The notes under the pieces were generated by a model. That model saw nothing but the letters and a program-made list of their open reading frames with translations, made no database searches and had not been told where the DNA came from. From positions 3,038,001-3,102,000 of the forward strand of contig NZ_LT629784.1 of NCBI RefSeq assembly GCF_900105595.1: 64,000 nt of DNA, read 5' to 3'. The stretch is from Stappia sp. ES.058 (GTDB taxonomy: Bacteria; Pseudomonadota; Alphaproteobacteria; Rhizobiales; Stappiaceae). The position numbers were made by a program, and so were the translations under genes. Shown here piece after piece: positions 1-9,093 of the stretch (its first letter is position 1; the number at the start of each line of letters is the position of its first letter).

Positions 1-600
1 CGCGATGATCGCCGGGATCGGACCGATGGTCAGGACCGCGACGAAGAAACCGGCGATGACGATTTCGGGAAAGGCGCGCAACAGCTCCATCATCCGTCGC
101 ACGCCGCCGCGCAGCCACGCATTGCGCACGAGGTTCTTCGAGGCGACGAAGCACAGCAAAAACCCGAAGGTGAAACCGATCAGCGTCGACAGGATCGCGA
201 TGTTGAGCGTTTCAAGCATCTTGTAGAAGTATTCCGGAACATAGATGCTTTCGGTCAGATAGATCCGACCTCCCGGATAATTGTACTTGAAGCTTCCGTC
301 GTAATAAGGCGACGGGAGATCGAACAGCGCGCGCCAGATTTCCAGCGGATCGCGCGGCGCAAGGTCGATGAAGAAGTCGAAGAAATACGGCAGCCGGTCG
401 AAGAACTTGCCGGCGTTGGTCTCGTTCGCAAACCAGAGAGATCCCGACAGCGCAAGGAAAAGCACGGCCAGACCGCCGATGGTATAGAGCCGCCGGCGAC
501 CGGCCTGTTCGCGCCAATGGCGCTCGACAAGCGCGCCTTGCGCGGACAGGGATGCGGCGTCGCCGGACGCGGCGGCGGAGGAGAGCGTCGCAAGCGACAT
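1..600 (-). CDS. phnE: Phosphonate ABC transporter permease PhnE, 5' part only (cut by left window edge)
   Basis: Inner-membrane permease of the PhnCDE phosphonate importer. Only the first 200 codons are in the window; the frame stays open to base 1. The protein begins MSLATLSS, has a hydrophilic cytoplasmic stretch of about 38 residues, a first membrane helix at about residues 39-57, a periplasmic loop (EIWRALFD region) and then hydrophobic segments including IAILSTLIGFTFGFLLCF. It follows phnD with 79 bp between, which hold a strong hairpin, so it is the third gene of a phnC-D-E unit. A second permease (phnE2) and phnM/phnN may lie beyond the edge; that is expectation from related operons, not seen here. 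Confidence 0.85.
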   Translation of the reverse strand, partial: MSLATLSSAAASGDAASLSAQGALVERHWREQAGRRRLYTIGGLAVLFLALSGSLWFANETNAGKFFDRLPYFFDFFIDLAPRDPLEIWRALFDLPSPYYDGSFKYNYPGGRIYLTESIYVPEYFYKMLETLNIAILSTLIGFTFGFLLCFVASKNLVRNAWLRGGVRRMMELLRAFPEIVIAGFFVAVLTIGPIPAIIA

Positions 601-637
601 GGGCGGGGCTCGCAATGGCAACGGGGAACAAAGAAAA

Positions 638-665
638 CGGACGCCGGCAGGGGCGCCGGCGTCCG
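638..665 (-). terminator. Hairpin with T-tract between phnD and phnE (attenuator-like)
   Basis: CGGACGCCGGC at 638-648 pairs perfectly with 655-665 across a 6-base loop. On the minus strand the stem is followed directly by GTTTTCTTTG. This resembles a rho-independent terminator located after the binding-protein gene phnD and before phnE, so it could make phnD more abundant than phnE. Confidence 0.6.
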
Positions 666-679
666 CAGGTGGCGACGTC

Positions 680-1603
680 TTACGAGCCGATCTTGGCTTT
701 GCGCGCGGCGATGATCGCCTTGTAGAAGTCGACGTTGACTTCCGTGAAGCTCTTGTAGTCGCCGCCCTGGATCGCCATGAAGCAATCGCGGTCGGTCTCC
801 GGCAGCTCGAGCATGAAATTCTTGAACTTGCTCTTCATGTTGTCGTTCAGCGAGGAGCGCACGACGACGGGGCCGTTCGGGATCAGCGGCGACTGCCAGA
901 TCTGCACGAGATCGTCCATGTCGAGGATGCCCTTGTCGACCATCTTGCGCAGGTTGCCGGAGGTGTAGCCGTCCTTGAACTCGCCCACGCCCGACGACCA
1001 GGTGGTGCCGGCGTCGAAGGTGCCCTTGACCACTTCCAGAACCAGGTTCTCGTGACCGCCGCCGAAGCCGGTCTCGGCGAAATAACCGTCGATCGGGCCG
1101 CCGATGGCCTCGGGCAGCGTCACGGACGGAACCAGGAACCCGGAGGTGCTGTCGGGATCGGCGAAGCCGAGCTTCTTGCCCTTCATGTCCTCAAGCGAGG
1201 CGATGCCGCTGTCGGAGCGGGCGACCATTACCGAATAGTAGCCGGTCGAACCGTCGGTCTGGACGGTGGTCAGGATCGGCTCTACCGCTTCCGGATCGTT
1301 CAGATAGACCTTGGCGTAGCCCGAAGCGCCGAGCTCGGCATAGTCGAGCGTGCCGCCGAGCAGGCCCTGGATCACGCCGTCGTAGTCGGCGGCCGGGAAC
1401 AGCGAGACTTTCTCGACACCGAGAACTTCGGGAAGCTTCTCGGTCAGGCACTGGAAGTTGCGCAGGCGGTCGGCTTCGTTCTCGCCGCCGAGAATGCCGA
1501 TGCGGAATTCATTGAGGTCCTCGGCCTGAACCGGGGCAATCGCGCCACCGGTGACCAGAAGGGTGGCAGCAGCGACTGCGCCAAGAAGGGTGCTCTTGAG
1601 CAT
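680..1603 (-). CDS. phnD: Phosphonate ABC transporter periplasmic binding protein PhnD
   Basis: Captures phosphonates or related phosphorus compounds in the periplasm and delivers them to PhnE/PhnC. The 307-residue protein starts MLKSTLLGAVAAATLLVTGG and has a typical Sec signal peptide cleaved near VQA-ED. The mature part has PhnD/TauT-type features: FRIGILGGENEADRL, DYAELGASGYAKVY, GFADPDSTSGFLVPS. An upstream in-frame ATG (METSMLKS, base 1615) exists, but GGAG sits about 6 bases before the ATG at 1603, so 1603 is preferred. It lies 82 bp after phnC and is followed by the hairpin at 638-665. Confidence 0.9.
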   Translation of the reverse strand: MLKSTLLGAVAAATLLVTGGAIAPVQAEDLNEFRIGILGGENEADRLRNFQCLTEKLPEVLGVEKVSLFPAADYDGVIQGLLGGTLDYAELGASGYAKVYLNDPEAVEPILTTVQTDGSTGYYSVMVARSDSGIASLEDMKGKKLGFADPDSTSGFLVPSVTLPEAIGGPIDGYFAETGFGGGHENLVLEVVKGTFDAGTTWSSGVGEFKDGYTSGNLRKMVDKGILDMDDLVQIWQSPLIPNGPVVVRSSLNDNMKSKFKNFMLELPETDRDCFMAIQGGDYKSFTEVNVDFYKAIIAARKAKIGS

Positions 1604-1685
1604 TGACGTCTCCATGAATGGTCCGGTTGATCCGGCCGTTAAAGGTCGAGTTGGCCCCGTTTCGTGGGAAACCGATCCGTGAGCC

Positions 1686-2519
1686 TCAGCCGGCGAGCGC
1701 CGGCTGCAAGCCCCCTGCGGATGAGCGAGCGACCCGTGCGGGCGCCGTGATGCTGGTTGAGGTGATCGCTTCCGACAGCGCCTCGCCTTCGGCGCCATAG
1801 ATGCGACGCGCCGCGTCCGTCGTCAGGTCCTCCGGCGGACCGTCGAAGACGACCGCGCCCTGCGACATGCCGATGATGCGCTCGCAGTAACTGCGCGCCG
1901 TATCGAGCGTGTGCAGGTTGGTGACGACGGTGATGCCGTCGCGCTCGTTGATGTCCTTCAGCGCATCCATCACCTTCTGCGCATTCAGGGGATCGAGCGA
2001 GGCAATGGGCTCGTCGGCAAGCACCATCTTCGGTCGCTGCATCAGCGCCCTTGCAATGGCTACACGCTGCTGCTGGCCACCGGACAGGGTACCGGCCGCC
2101 TGAAGCGCCGTCTGCGCGATGCCGAGTCGCTCGAGGGCGGCGATCGCCATGGCACGTTCGGCCTGCGAGAACATGCCGAGCAGGTTCTTCGCCGAGTTGC
2201 GATGGTTGAGCCGGCCGAGCAGGACGTTGGTGAGCACGTCGAGACGCGGCACCAGGTTGAACTGCTGGAAGATCATGGCGCAGTCGCGTTGCCAGTTGCG
2301 CAGTGCCTTGCCGCGCAGGGCCGACACCTCGGTGTCATTGAAGACGATGCGCCCGCCATTGGGGTCGATCAGCCTGTTGATCATCCGAAGCAGGGTCGAC
2401 TTGCCGGCGCCCGAGCGCCCGATGATGCCGACCATCTGTCCGTCGGGAATGTCGAGAGTCACCGACTTTACCGCCGTGTTCGACCCAAACTTCCGTGTCA
2501 CGCCTTCGAGCTTGAACAT
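1686..2519 (-). CDS. phnC: Phosphonate ABC transporter ATP-binding protein PhnC
   Basis: ATPase that powers PhnCDE import. 277 residues with Walker [10 protein letters not shown] (residues 34-42), Q-loop [18 protein letters not shown] signature LSGGQQQR and Walker [12 protein letters not shown]. The Q-loop and the [14 protein letters not shown] switch region are characteristic of PhnC. It is the first gene of phnC-D-E, 117 bp downstream of the acetyltransferase gene, a gap large enough for its own promoter (see 2563-2590). The C-terminal 25 residues ([16 protein letters not shown]) are a low-complexity tail beyond the ABC core. Confidence 0.93.
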   Translation of the reverse strand: MFKLEGVTRKFGSNTAVKSVTLDIPDGQMVGIIGRSGAGKSTLLRMINRLIDPNGGRIVFNDTEVSALRGKALRNWQRDCAMIFQQFNLVPRLDVLTNVLLGRLNHRNSAKNLLGMFSQAERAMAIAALERLGIAQTALQAAGTLSGGQQQRVAIARALMQRPKMVLADEPIASLDPLNAQKVMDALKDINERDGITVVTNLHTLDTARSYCERIIGMSQGAVVFDGPPEDLTTDAARRIYGAEGEALSEAITSTSITAPARVARSSAGGLQPALAG

Positions 2520-2562
2520 ACGCCCCTCAATTCCTGTGGTGCGTGTTGCATAGCGCCGTTAC

Positions 2563-2590
2563 ATGACAGGCGATCTGCGGTTTTGTGACG
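2563..2590 (-). promoter_or_regulatory. Candidate Pho box upstream of phnC
   Basis: On the minus strand a perfect half-site CTGTCAT (2563-2569) lies 22 bp, two 11-bp turns, from a second near half-site CGTCACA (2584-2590), about 45-70 bp upstream of the phnC start. PhoB boxes are 7-bp repeats spaced at 11 bp; here the middle repeat is degenerate. This makes phosphate-starvation control plausible but weakly supported. Confidence 0.35.
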
Positions 2591-2636
2591 ATTTGCTTAC
2601 ACATCCGGCTCAGGTTCCGGCTAAGCAAACATGGCC

Positions 2637-3251
2637 TCAGCCGCCATGCCTGGCGAGAAACGCCTCGGCGCCGAGCACGCGGAAATCCTCAAGCGCGGAG
2701 CGCAGCCGCGCGTGGTCCCAGTCCCACCAGCAAAGCCTTTGCATGCGCTCCGCCACAACCTTCGGGAACCGGTCGCGAATGAGCTTTGCCGGCACACCGC
2801 CGACAATCGTGTAGGGCGCGACATCGCGGGAGACGACCGCCCCCGCGCCGATCACCGCGCCATCGCCGACCGTGACGCCGGGCAGGATCGTCGCCCCGTG
2901 GCCGATCCACACATCGTGACCGATAACCACACGCCCCTTGCGCCGCCAATTGAAAAAGGCGGCGTCGGGATCTGCGTCGGGCCAATAGTCGTTGGCGCGA
3001 TAGGTGAAATGATGCAGCGTCGCACGCCAGGTCGGATGATTGGTGGCGTTGATGCGCACCGTCGCCGCGATATTGGCGAATTTGCCGATTTGCGCGCACC
3101 AGACGATGCCGTCCTGCATGATGTAGGAGTAGTCGCCCAAGGTCGTCTCGCTCATGCGCACGCGCTCGGCGACTTCGGTGTAGCGGCCCAGTTCGGACTG
3201 CGCGACATTTGCCGTCTCATGCACGAGCGGCGTCTCGGAGAGTTTCGTCAT
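2637..3251 (-). CDS. Phosphonate-cluster hexapeptide-repeat acyltransferase
   Basis: A 204-residue left-handed beta-helix transferase of the xenobiotic/chloramphenicol acetyltransferase type found inside many C-P lyase operons (the TIGR03308 family). Hexapeptide-like turns are visible in [45 protein letters not shown], with catalytic-type His in [16 protein letters not shown]. Start MTKLSETPL at 3251 lies 7 bp after the phnL stop, so it is translated with the phnL message. The substrate is not established; N-acetylation of an aminophosphonate is a reasonable guess. The reading frame continues upstream but without family similarity. Confidence 0.85.
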   Translation of the reverse strand: MTKLSETPLVHETANVAQSELGRYTEVAERVRMSETTLGDYSYIMQDGIVWCAQIGKFANIAATVRINATNHPTWRATLHHFTYRANDYWPDADPDAAFFNWRRKGRVVIGHDVWIGHGATILPGVTVGDGAVIGAGAVVSRDVAPYTIVGGVPAKLIRDRFPKVVAERMQRLCWWDWDHARLRSALEDFRVLGAEAFLARHGG

Positions 3252-3258
3252 GACAGCC

Positions 3259-3987
3259 TCACGCCGCCTGTTTCGGCGCGAAGGCGCGCACGTCGATGAT
3301 CCGGTCGGCGACCGCCTCGCGCACTTCCTCGTCATGAAAGATGCCGATCTGCGCGACGCCGGCGGCCTTCTTCTCCGAGATCATCCCGATGACGATGCGC
3401 CGGTTGGTGGCATCGAGCGAGGCCGTCGGCTCATCGAGAAGAAGCACGGGATGATCGGTGATGAAGCCGCGCGCGATGTTGACGCGCTGTTGCTCGCCGC
3501 CGGAAAAGGTCGCCGGCGGAAGCGCCCACAGCCGTTCGGGAACGTTGAGCCGCGCCAGCATCTCGCCGGCGCGCACACGGGCGGCCTCAAGCTCCTGCCC
3601 GCGCGCCGTCAGCGGCTCGGCGACGAGATCAAGCGCGCTGACGCGCGGCACCGTGCGCAGGAACTGGCTCACATAGCCGATGGTTTCCCGCCGCATGGCG
3701 ATCACCGCACGCGGGTCGGCACTTGCAAGATCCACCATGTCGCCCCTGTGACGCACCAGGATGTGCCCGCCCTCGACGGCGTAGTTGCCGTAGAGCATCT
3801 TCATGATCGAGCTCTTGCCCGCGCCCGACGGCCCGCCGAGCACGACGCATTCGCCGGCCGCGACATCGAAACACGCACCCTCCACCACGGGCAGCACGAT
3901 GCCGTCCTGCAGGTGCATGGTGAAGGCCTTGGAGAGACCGGCGACGCTGACGGCGAGCGCGGCCCCGGATGTGTTGGAGTTTGCCAT
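3259..3987 (-). CDS. phnL: C-P lyase complex ATP-binding subunit PhnL
   Basis: ABC-type ATPase of the C-P lyase machinery. 242 residues with Walker [16 protein letters not shown], signature [14 protein letters not shown] and Walker [17 protein letters not shown]. The N-terminal [22 protein letters not shown] is typical of PhnL. PhnL is needed in vivo for phosphonate breakdown and is thought to interact with the core PhnGHIJ(K) complex; it has no permease partner. Start ATG at 3987 is 2 bases after the phnK stop with an AGGTG ribosome site, so the two are translationally linked. Confidence 0.93.
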   Translation of the reverse strand: MANSNTSGAALAVSVAGLSKAFTMHLQDGIVLPVVEGACFDVAAGECVVLGGPSGAGKSSIMKMLYGNYAVEGGHILVRHRGDMVDLASADPRAVIAMRRETIGYVSQFLRTVPRVSALDLVAEPLTARGQELEAARVRAGEMLARLNVPERLWALPPATFSGGEQQRVNIARGFITDHPVLLLDEPTASLDATNRRIVIGMISEKKAAGVAQIGIFHDEEVREAVADRIIDVRAFAPKQAA

Positions 3988-3989
3988 CG

Positions 3990-4781
3990 TCACACCTGAA
4001 GGATGGAGGAAACAAGAAGCTGGGTGTAGGGCGCCTGCGGGTCGTCGAGCACGCGGTCGGTCAGACCGGCTTCGACCACGTCGCCGCCCTTCATCACGAT
4101 CATGCGGTGCGACAGGAGACGCGCGACCGCGAGGTCGTGGGTCACCACGATGGCGGCAAGCCCGAGGTCGGCAACAAGCCCGCGCAACAGGTCGAGCAGG
4201 CGCGCCTGCACCGAGACGTCGAGCCCGCCGGTCGGCTCGTCCATGAAGACGAGGCGCGGACCGGTCACCAGATTGCGCGCGATCTGGAGGCGCTGTCGCA
4301 TGCCGCCGGAAAAGGCGCGCGGCTGGTCGTCGATCCGGTCTTCGTCGATCTCGACGCGGTCGAGCCAGCCGGTTGCCGTTTCGCGGATGCGCCCGTAGTG
4401 GCGCTCGCCCACCGCCATCAGCCGTTCGCCGACATTGGCGCCGGCGGAGACCGTCATGCGCAAGCCGTCGGCCGGGTTCTGGTGCACGAAGCCCCAGTCG
4501 GTGCGCATCAGGAGACGCCGCTCCGCCTCGCTCATCTCGTAGAGATCGCGGGTTTCGCCGTCGCGCATGCGGTAGCGGACCGCGCCCGACGAGGGCTCGA
4601 GCCGGGTCGAGATGCAGTTCAAGAGCGTCGTCTTGCCGGAGCCGGATTCCCCGACGATGGCGACCACTTCGCCCGGATAGACGTCGAAGGAGACATCGCG
4701 GCAGCCGATGCGCGGCCCGTAGAATTTCGTCAGGCCGTCGACCGTGAGAAGTGGCGCGGCATCCTCGAAAAGCGAACTCAT
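3990..4781 (-). CDS. phnK: C-P lyase complex ATP-binding subunit PhnK
   Basis: ABC-type ATPase that docks on the PhnGHIJ core. 263 residues with Walker A VGESGSGKTTLLNC, Q-loop WGFVHQNPADGLRM, signature FSGGMRQRLQIARN and Walker B LVFMDEPTGGLDVSVQ. It resembles oligopeptide-type ATPases (DppD/OppD), as PhnK does in other species. It overlaps the phnJ stop by 4 bases (ATGA), placing it in the phnG-L translation chain. Confidence 0.93.
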   Translation of the reverse strand: MSSLFEDAAPLLTVDGLTKFYGPRIGCRDVSFDVYPGEVVAIVGESGSGKTTLLNCISTRLEPSSGAVRYRMRDGETRDLYEMSEAERRLLMRTDWGFVHQNPADGLRMTVSAGANVGERLMAVGERHYGRIRETATGWLDRVEIDEDRIDDQPRAFSGGMRQRLQIARNLVTGPRLVFMDEPTGGLDVSVQARLLDLLRGLVADLGLAAIVVTHDLAVARLLSHRMIVMKGGDVVEAGLTDRVLDDPQAPYTQLLVSSILQV

Positions 4782-5683
4782 TGCGCCGTCTCCTTTGCGG
4801 CATAAGCGTCTTCGGCGGCGAGCCGGCCCTTGTGGCCCTGCTCAAGCCGGCCCTCGCAGTGATCGGTGTCGGAACAGACGAACATCCGCCCGCCCCGGTC
4901 ATCGAGAATGACCTCGTCGAGATAGACGCCTTCCGCCGCGCAGAGCGCGCAGGGCTCATCGAAGCTCTGGATCTCGAAGGGGTGATCCTCGAAGTCGAGG
5001 CTGACGACGCGGGTATAGGGCGGGATCGCGTAGATCCGCTTCTCGCGCCCGGCGCCGAACAGCTGCAGCGCCGGCGACATGTCCATCTTCGGGTTGTCGA
5101 ATTTCGGCGTCGGCGAAGGATCCATCACGTATCGGCCCGCGACCAGCACCGGATAGGCATAGGTCGTGGCGATATGGCCGTGGCGGGCGATGTCCTCGTA
5201 GAGCTTCACATGCATGAGGCCGTATTCCTCGAGCGCATGCATCTTGCGGGTTTCCGTCTCGCGCGGTTCCAGAAACCGCAGCGGCTCGGGGATCGGCACC
5301 TGATAGACCAGCACCTGCCCCTCGGTGAGCGGTTCCTCGGGAATGCGGTGGCGGGTCTGGATGATCGTCGCCTCGCGTGTGTGCGTCGTCACCGCGACAT
5401 TGGCGACCTTCTGGAAGAAGGCGCGGATCGAGACCGCGTTGGTGGTGTCGTCGGCGCCCTGGTCGATCACCTTGAGCGTGTCGTCGGGACCGATGATGGA
5501 AGCGGTCACCTGCACGCCGCCCGTACCCCAGCCATAGGGCATCGGCATCTCGCGGCTGGCGAACGGCACCTGGTAGCCCGGAATGGCGATGGCCTTGAGG
5601 ATCGCGCGGCGGATCATCCGCTTGGTCTGCTCGTCCAGATAGGCGAAATTGTATGTGGCGATGTCGCCTGTCATGGCGCTCAT
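4778..5683 (-). CDS. phnJ: C-P lyase radical SAM catalytic subunit PhnJ
   Basis: Radical-SAM enzyme that breaks the carbon-phosphorus bond of ribosyl-phosphonate phosphate, releasing the hydrocarbon (for example methane from methylphosphonate). 301 residues. The PhnJ cysteine pattern C-x2-C-x21-C-x5-C is intact at C245, C248, C270 and C276, matching the E. coli spacing of C241/244/266/272, so both the 4Fe-4S ligands and the catalytic cysteine are present. Start MSAMTGDIATYNFAYLDEQ at 5683 overlaps the phnI stop by ATGA. An ATG three codons later is possible. Confidence 0.96.
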   Translation of the reverse strand: MSAMTGDIATYNFAYLDEQTKRMIRRAILKAIAIPGYQVPFASREMPMPYGWGTGGVQVTASIIGPDDTLKVIDQGADDTTNAVSIRAFFQKVANVAVTTHTREATIIQTRHRIPEEPLTEGQVLVYQVPIPEPLRFLEPRETETRKMHALEEYGLMHVKLYEDIARHGHIATTYAYPVLVAGRYVMDPSPTPKFDNPKMDMSPALQLFGAGREKRIYAIPPYTRVVSLDFEDHPFEIQSFDEPCALCAAEGVYLDEVILDDRGGRMFVCSDTDHCEGRLEQGHKGRLAAEDAYAAKETAQ

Positions 5684-6804
5684 TCCGCGGCCTCCTGTGT
5701 GGCGGTGTCGGACCCTTCCGCCTTTTCCTCGAATTCGCCGCGCATGCGGCGCACGAGGTCGAGCTCGGCCTGGAAGTCGACGTAATGCGGCAGTTTCAGG
5801 TGCTCGACGAAGCCCGTCGCCTGCACGTTGTCGGAATGGGAGATCACGAATTCCTCGTCCTGCGCGGGCGCGACCCGGTCCTCGCCAAGCTCGCCCGCTC
5901 GCAAGGACCGGTCGACCAGCGCCATGGACATCGCCTTGCGCTCCGACTGGCCGAACACCAGCCCGTAGCCCCGCGTGAACTGCGGGGGAACCTTGGCCGA
6001 CCCGGCGAACTGGTTGACCATCTGGCATTCGGTGACCTTGACGGCGCCGAGCGCCACGGAGAAACCAAGCTCGGGAACGTCCATTTCCACCTCGACCTCG
6101 CCCATGCGGATCTCGCCGGCGAAGGGATGGGTGCGGCCGTAGCCGCGCTGGGTGGAATAGCCGAGCGCCAGCAGGAAGCCCTCGTCGCCGCGCGCCAGCG
6201 CCTGCAGGCGCAGGTCGCGGGCCATGGGAAATTCCAGCGGCTCGCGCGTCAGGTCGCCGGAGGGTTCCTCCGGCAGCGCGTCGTCATCCGCACCGGTGGC
6301 GGTGCGCTCGATCAGGTCCTCATGCGCCAGAATGTCGGCCACCCGCGTCAGCGGGTCGCCTTCGCTCTCGCGCGCCGGCGCGGGCGGCACCTCGCCATCG
6401 CCAGCAAGCTCGGGATCGAGCAGACGGTGGGTGTAATCGAAGGTCGGCCCGAGCACCTGCCCGCCGGGCAGATCCTTGTAGGTCGCCGAAATCCGGCGCT
6501 CGGCAACCATCCCGCCGGTCTCCACCGGACGCGAGGCGCCGAAGCGCGGCAGCGTCGTGCGATAGGCGCGCAGCAGGAAGATCGCCTCGATCATGTCGCC
6601 GCGCGCCTGCTTGACGGCGAGCGCGGCAAGCTCCGGCGCATAGAGCGAGGCTTCCGCCATCACCCGGTCGACGCCGAGCGCGAGTTGCTCGACGAGCTGT
6701 TCCACGGTGATCGCCGGCACCGAGCGGTCGCCGCGCCGGCGGTCGGCGAGCATCTTGTGGGCGTTGGCGATGGCCGCCTCGCCGCCCTTGACTGCAACAT
6801 ACAT
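5680..6804 (-). CDS. phnI: C-P lyase subunit PhnI (nucleosidase component)
   Basis: With PhnG, PhnH and PhnL it converts ATP and phosphonate to ribosyl-triphosphonate; PhnI alone has nucleosidase activity. 374 residues starting MYVAVKGGEAAIANAHKML, a strongly conserved PhnI N-terminus, with RTTLPRFG and SHSDNVQATGFVEHLKLPHYVDFQAELDL near the C-terminus. In-frame upstream codons back to 6849 overlap phnH and lack similarity, so 6804 is chosen. The C-terminal acidic tail overlaps phnJ by 4 bases. Confidence 0.95.
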   Translation of the reverse strand: MYVAVKGGEAAIANAHKMLADRRRGDRSVPAITVEQLVEQLALGVDRVMAEASLYAPELAALAVKQARGDMIEAIFLLRAYRTTLPRFGASRPVETGGMVAERRISATYKDLPGGQVLGPTFDYTHRLLDPELAGDGEVPPAPARESEGDPLTRVADILAHEDLIERTATGADDDALPEEPSGDLTREPLEFPMARDLRLQALARGDEGFLLALGYSTQRGYGRTHPFAGEIRMGEVEVEMDVPELGFSVALGAVKVTECQMVNQFAGSAKVPPQFTRGYGLVFGQSERKAMSMALVDRSLRAGELGEDRVAPAQDEEFVISHSDNVQATGFVEHLKLPHYVDFQAELDLVRRMRGEFEEKAEGSDTATQEAAE

Positions 6805-6805
6805 G

Positions 6806-7462
6806 TCAGTTGGCCTCCGCGTTGGAAGAAGCACCGTCCGCATGAGCAACGACGGTCGTGCGCGGCAGCGCCACGAGATCGCGGTGTGCTACCAGCACCA
6901 CATCGACGCCGCGCGGGAAGAGCGCGCGATTGGCGGCACGCGCGGCGACGAAACCGTCGGGCAGGCCGACGGGGGCAATCGCCGTTTCCGTCTCGATGCC
7001 GGGACCGGTGAGCGCCAAGATCGCCCCGCCGTCGAGCGCGGGCAGCGCCAGCACCAGCGTGGCGGCACGGTCGGGGTATTCCTGGGTGCCCGCATGAAGC
7101 GCGGCGTGCGCCGGCGGCGTGTCCCCTTGCGCGCAAAGGACGAAAGCGGCCTTTGCCGCGTCATCCCTCAGCGGGCAGCCGGCGTGAAAGGCGAGCCAGG
7201 CCCGCACCGCGTCCGTGCGCAGGGCGGGCGACAGCCACACCGGCGTATCGGGATCGCACAGGGTCAGCGCCACGGCGGCCATGCCCGCATCGAGCGGCGC
7301 CGGCGGCTGGAGACAGTCGTCGAGCGTCTTGCGCCTGCCCGGACAGGCCATAGCCTGCATCAGCGCGGTGAAAACCGCCTGTGACTGGAATACGGGATCG
7401 GCGAAACCGCCCTCGATTGCCTCGGACGAAAAGCGGCCGGCGTCGAAGTGAACCGTCTGCAT
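6806..7462 (-). CDS. phnH: C-P lyase subunit PhnH
   Basis: Small structural subunit of the PhnGHIJ core, required for phosphonate use. 218 residues. Family landmarks: GGFADPVFQSQAVFTALMQAMACPGR at residues 18-43, TLCDPDTPVWL and GPGIETE near the C-terminus. Its ATG overlaps the phnG stop by one base (TGATG) and its stop is one base from the phnI start, so it is translationally coupled on both sides. Confidence 0.94.
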   Translation of the reverse strand: MQTVHFDAGRFSSEAIEGGFADPVFQSQAVFTALMQAMACPGRRKTLDDCLQPPAPLDAGMAAVALTLCDPDTPVWLSPALRTDAVRAWLAFHAGCPLRDDAAKAAFVLCAQGDTPPAHAALHAGTQEYPDRAATLVLALPALDGGAILALTGPGIETETAIAPVGLPDGFVAARAANRALFPRGVDVVLVAHRDLVALPRTTVVAHADGASSNAEAN

Positions 7463-7953
7463 CAGTCGTCTCCGCGTACCATGGTGAAGAAGTCGACCTT
7501 GGTCGCGGCCGCCTCGCGTTTCGTCTGTGTCGCCTCGCGCGCCCGGGCCGCCAGCAGCGGCGCGGTGATCGCGGCATCGATCTCCGCCCGGCTGCCGCCT
7601 TGCGTCCAGAGAGCGGCAAGCGTTGCCGAAAGGCGCGCCTTCGCCCGGTTCTGGCCGAGCGCATAGGCATGGCCGATGGCCCCACCCTCAAGCCGAACCG
7701 TTGCGCGGGTCACCGTCGCCTCGCCCAGATTGAACGGTGCGCCGTCTCCGCCGATGCGTCCGCGCACCATGACGAGACCCGTCTCGGGCCCCCGCACGGG
7801 AGCCGCCTCGGGCAACGGCCCGAGTGCCTCGGCGCAGGCGGCGATCTCGCCCGCCGGCGAGGCGGCCAGCACATCCATCAGGGTCTTCAGTCCGTGCGCC
7901 TCGTCCCCTTGCGGATCGGCGGCGGTTGCATGCCCGTTGGCTTGCGATGTCAT
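7462..7953 (-). CDS. phnG: C-P lyase subunit PhnG, first gene of the operon
   Basis: Core subunit of the C-P lyase complex. 163 residues. Characteristic segments are PVRGPETGLVMVRGRIGGDGAPFNLGEATVTRATVRL and GHAYALGQNRAKARLSA. GGAG sits about 8 bases before the start at 7953. It heads a compact unit phnG-H-I-J-K-L-acetyltransferase with gaps of 7 bp or less. The start faces the divergent phnF across a 289-bp region that holds an AT-rich inverted repeat (8044-8063). Confidence 0.94.
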   Translation of the reverse strand: MTSQANGHATAADPQGDEAHGLKTLMDVLAASPAGEIAACAEALGPLPEAAPVRGPETGLVMVRGRIGGDGAPFNLGEATVTRATVRLEGGAIGHAYALGQNRAKARLSATLAALWTQGGSRAEIDAAITAPLLAARAREATQTKREAAATKVDFFTMVRGDD

Positions 7954-8043
7954 TCACTCGCTCCGTTTCGTTCGACAGACCGGATCCCCGCTCCTGTCGA
8001 TCAGGTCACGTCCTCCGGTCCCGTATACCGGCGATTTCCATAT

Positions 8044-8063
8044 TTGTATAGTTTTATAGACAA
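8044..8063. promoter_or_regulatory. Candidate PhnF operator / divergent promoter region
   Basis: In the 289 bp between phnG and phnF the only AT-rich stretch holds an imperfect inverted repeat: TTGTATA at 8044-8050 facing TATAGACAA at 8055-8063. GntR/HutC-family PhnF proteins recognise TATAGAC-like palindromes (known for mycobacterial PhnF), so autoregulation of phnF and control of phnG-L from this site is inferred. The rest of the gap shows no other clear signal. Confidence 0.45.
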
Positions 8064-8242
8064 CCAACAGCAAGCACCCTATCTCCGCCGCATGACGCCT
8101 TGATGACCCTCGCTCCATCGAGGAACGCGATTGCGCAAAATACTTGCATCGAAGGAAGGGGCGGGCGAAACCGGCGTCCGGGCGAGACGAACGTCGCGGC
8201 ATCGGCGACGTGACAACGGGAGACACGCGTGGACGCAGAGGG

Positions 8243-9013
8243 ATGGTGAGCGGGATCGAACGGCGCAGCGGCGTCGCGCTGTGGCGCCAGATCGCCGACG
8301 ACATTCGCGCCGCCATCGGCAACGGCGTCTATGACGCCGCCCGAAAACTGCCGACGGAAGCAGCGCTTGCCGCGCAATTCGACGTCAACCGCCACACAGT
8401 GCGCCAGGCATTGGCGGCGCTTGCCCGCGACGGCATCGTCCGGACCGTGCAGGGACGCGGTACGGAACTCCTGCCGCGCACACGCGTCAGCTATCCCATC
8501 AGCGCACGCACGCGATTTTCCGCAGGTCTTGGCGGACAGGTCGCGCGCGCCACCACCCGCTTTCTGGCAACGGAAAGCGAACCGGCGAGCGAAGAGGTCG
8601 CACGGGCCCTCGCCCTTGCGCCTCAGGCTCCAGTGCTGCGCATGGAAACAATCGGGGCCGCGGACGGCACGGCGCTGTCGCGCGCAACCCACTGGTTCGA
8701 TGCCGCGCGCTTCGCCGACCTCCCGGCGCATTGCGCGCAAAGCGGCTCGATCACCCATGCCCTGAAGGCCTGCGGCGTCAGCGACTACAGGCGCTTCGCC
8801 ACGGAAATCGGCGCGGCGCCTGCAAGCCGGGCCGATCGCGAGGATCTCGGCCTCGAGCCCGGCGCGGTGGTTCTTCTGACCACCTCCGTCAATGCCGATC
8901 AGGACGGCATGCCGATCCAGATGAGCCGTAGCCGCTTCGCCGCCGACAGGGTCACGCTTTCGGTGCGCAATGCGCCCGAAGTACGGGGTGAGGCCGGGGA
9001 CGGCGACCAGTAG
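8243..9013 (+). CDS. phnF: GntR/HutC-family phosphonate regulator PhnF
   Basis: Transcription factor, 256 residues from M at 8243. N-terminal winged helix (GVALWRQIADDIRAAIGNGVYD..KLPTEAALAAQFDVNRHTVRQALAALARDGIVRTVQGRGTEL, about residues 11-75), then a UTRA-type effector domain (about 90-250) with RFSAGL and VLRMETIGAADGTALSRATHWFD. It is divergent from the C-P lyase operon, the standard position for PhnF. Start is uncertain: GTG at 8246 with AGAGG five bases upstream is an alternative, and the frame is open back to 8144. Confidence 0.9.
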   Translation: MVSGIERRSGVALWRQIADDIRAAIGNGVYDAARKLPTEAALAAQFDVNRHTVRQALAALARDGIVRTVQGRGTELLPRTRVSYPISARTRFSAGLGGQVARATTRFLATESEPASEEVARALALAPQAPVLRMETIGAADGTALSRATHWFDAARFADLPAHCAQSGSITHALKACGVSDYRRFATEIGAAPASRADREDLGLEPGAVVLLTTSVNADQDGMPIQMSRSRFAADRVTLSVRNAPEVRGEAGDGDQ

Positions 9014-9093
9014 CGCCTCGACCGGTAGCGCCTGTACACGCACGGCGAACGTGCCGTAGACTCAGGCATTGCGCGGGATGGGGGAAGAGTGCC

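Noticed and set aside
7996..8013. CTGTCGATCAGGTCACGT as a Pho box upstream of phnG
   Set aside because: The two GTC cores are 9 bp apart rather than 11, so the spacing does not fit a PhoB site.
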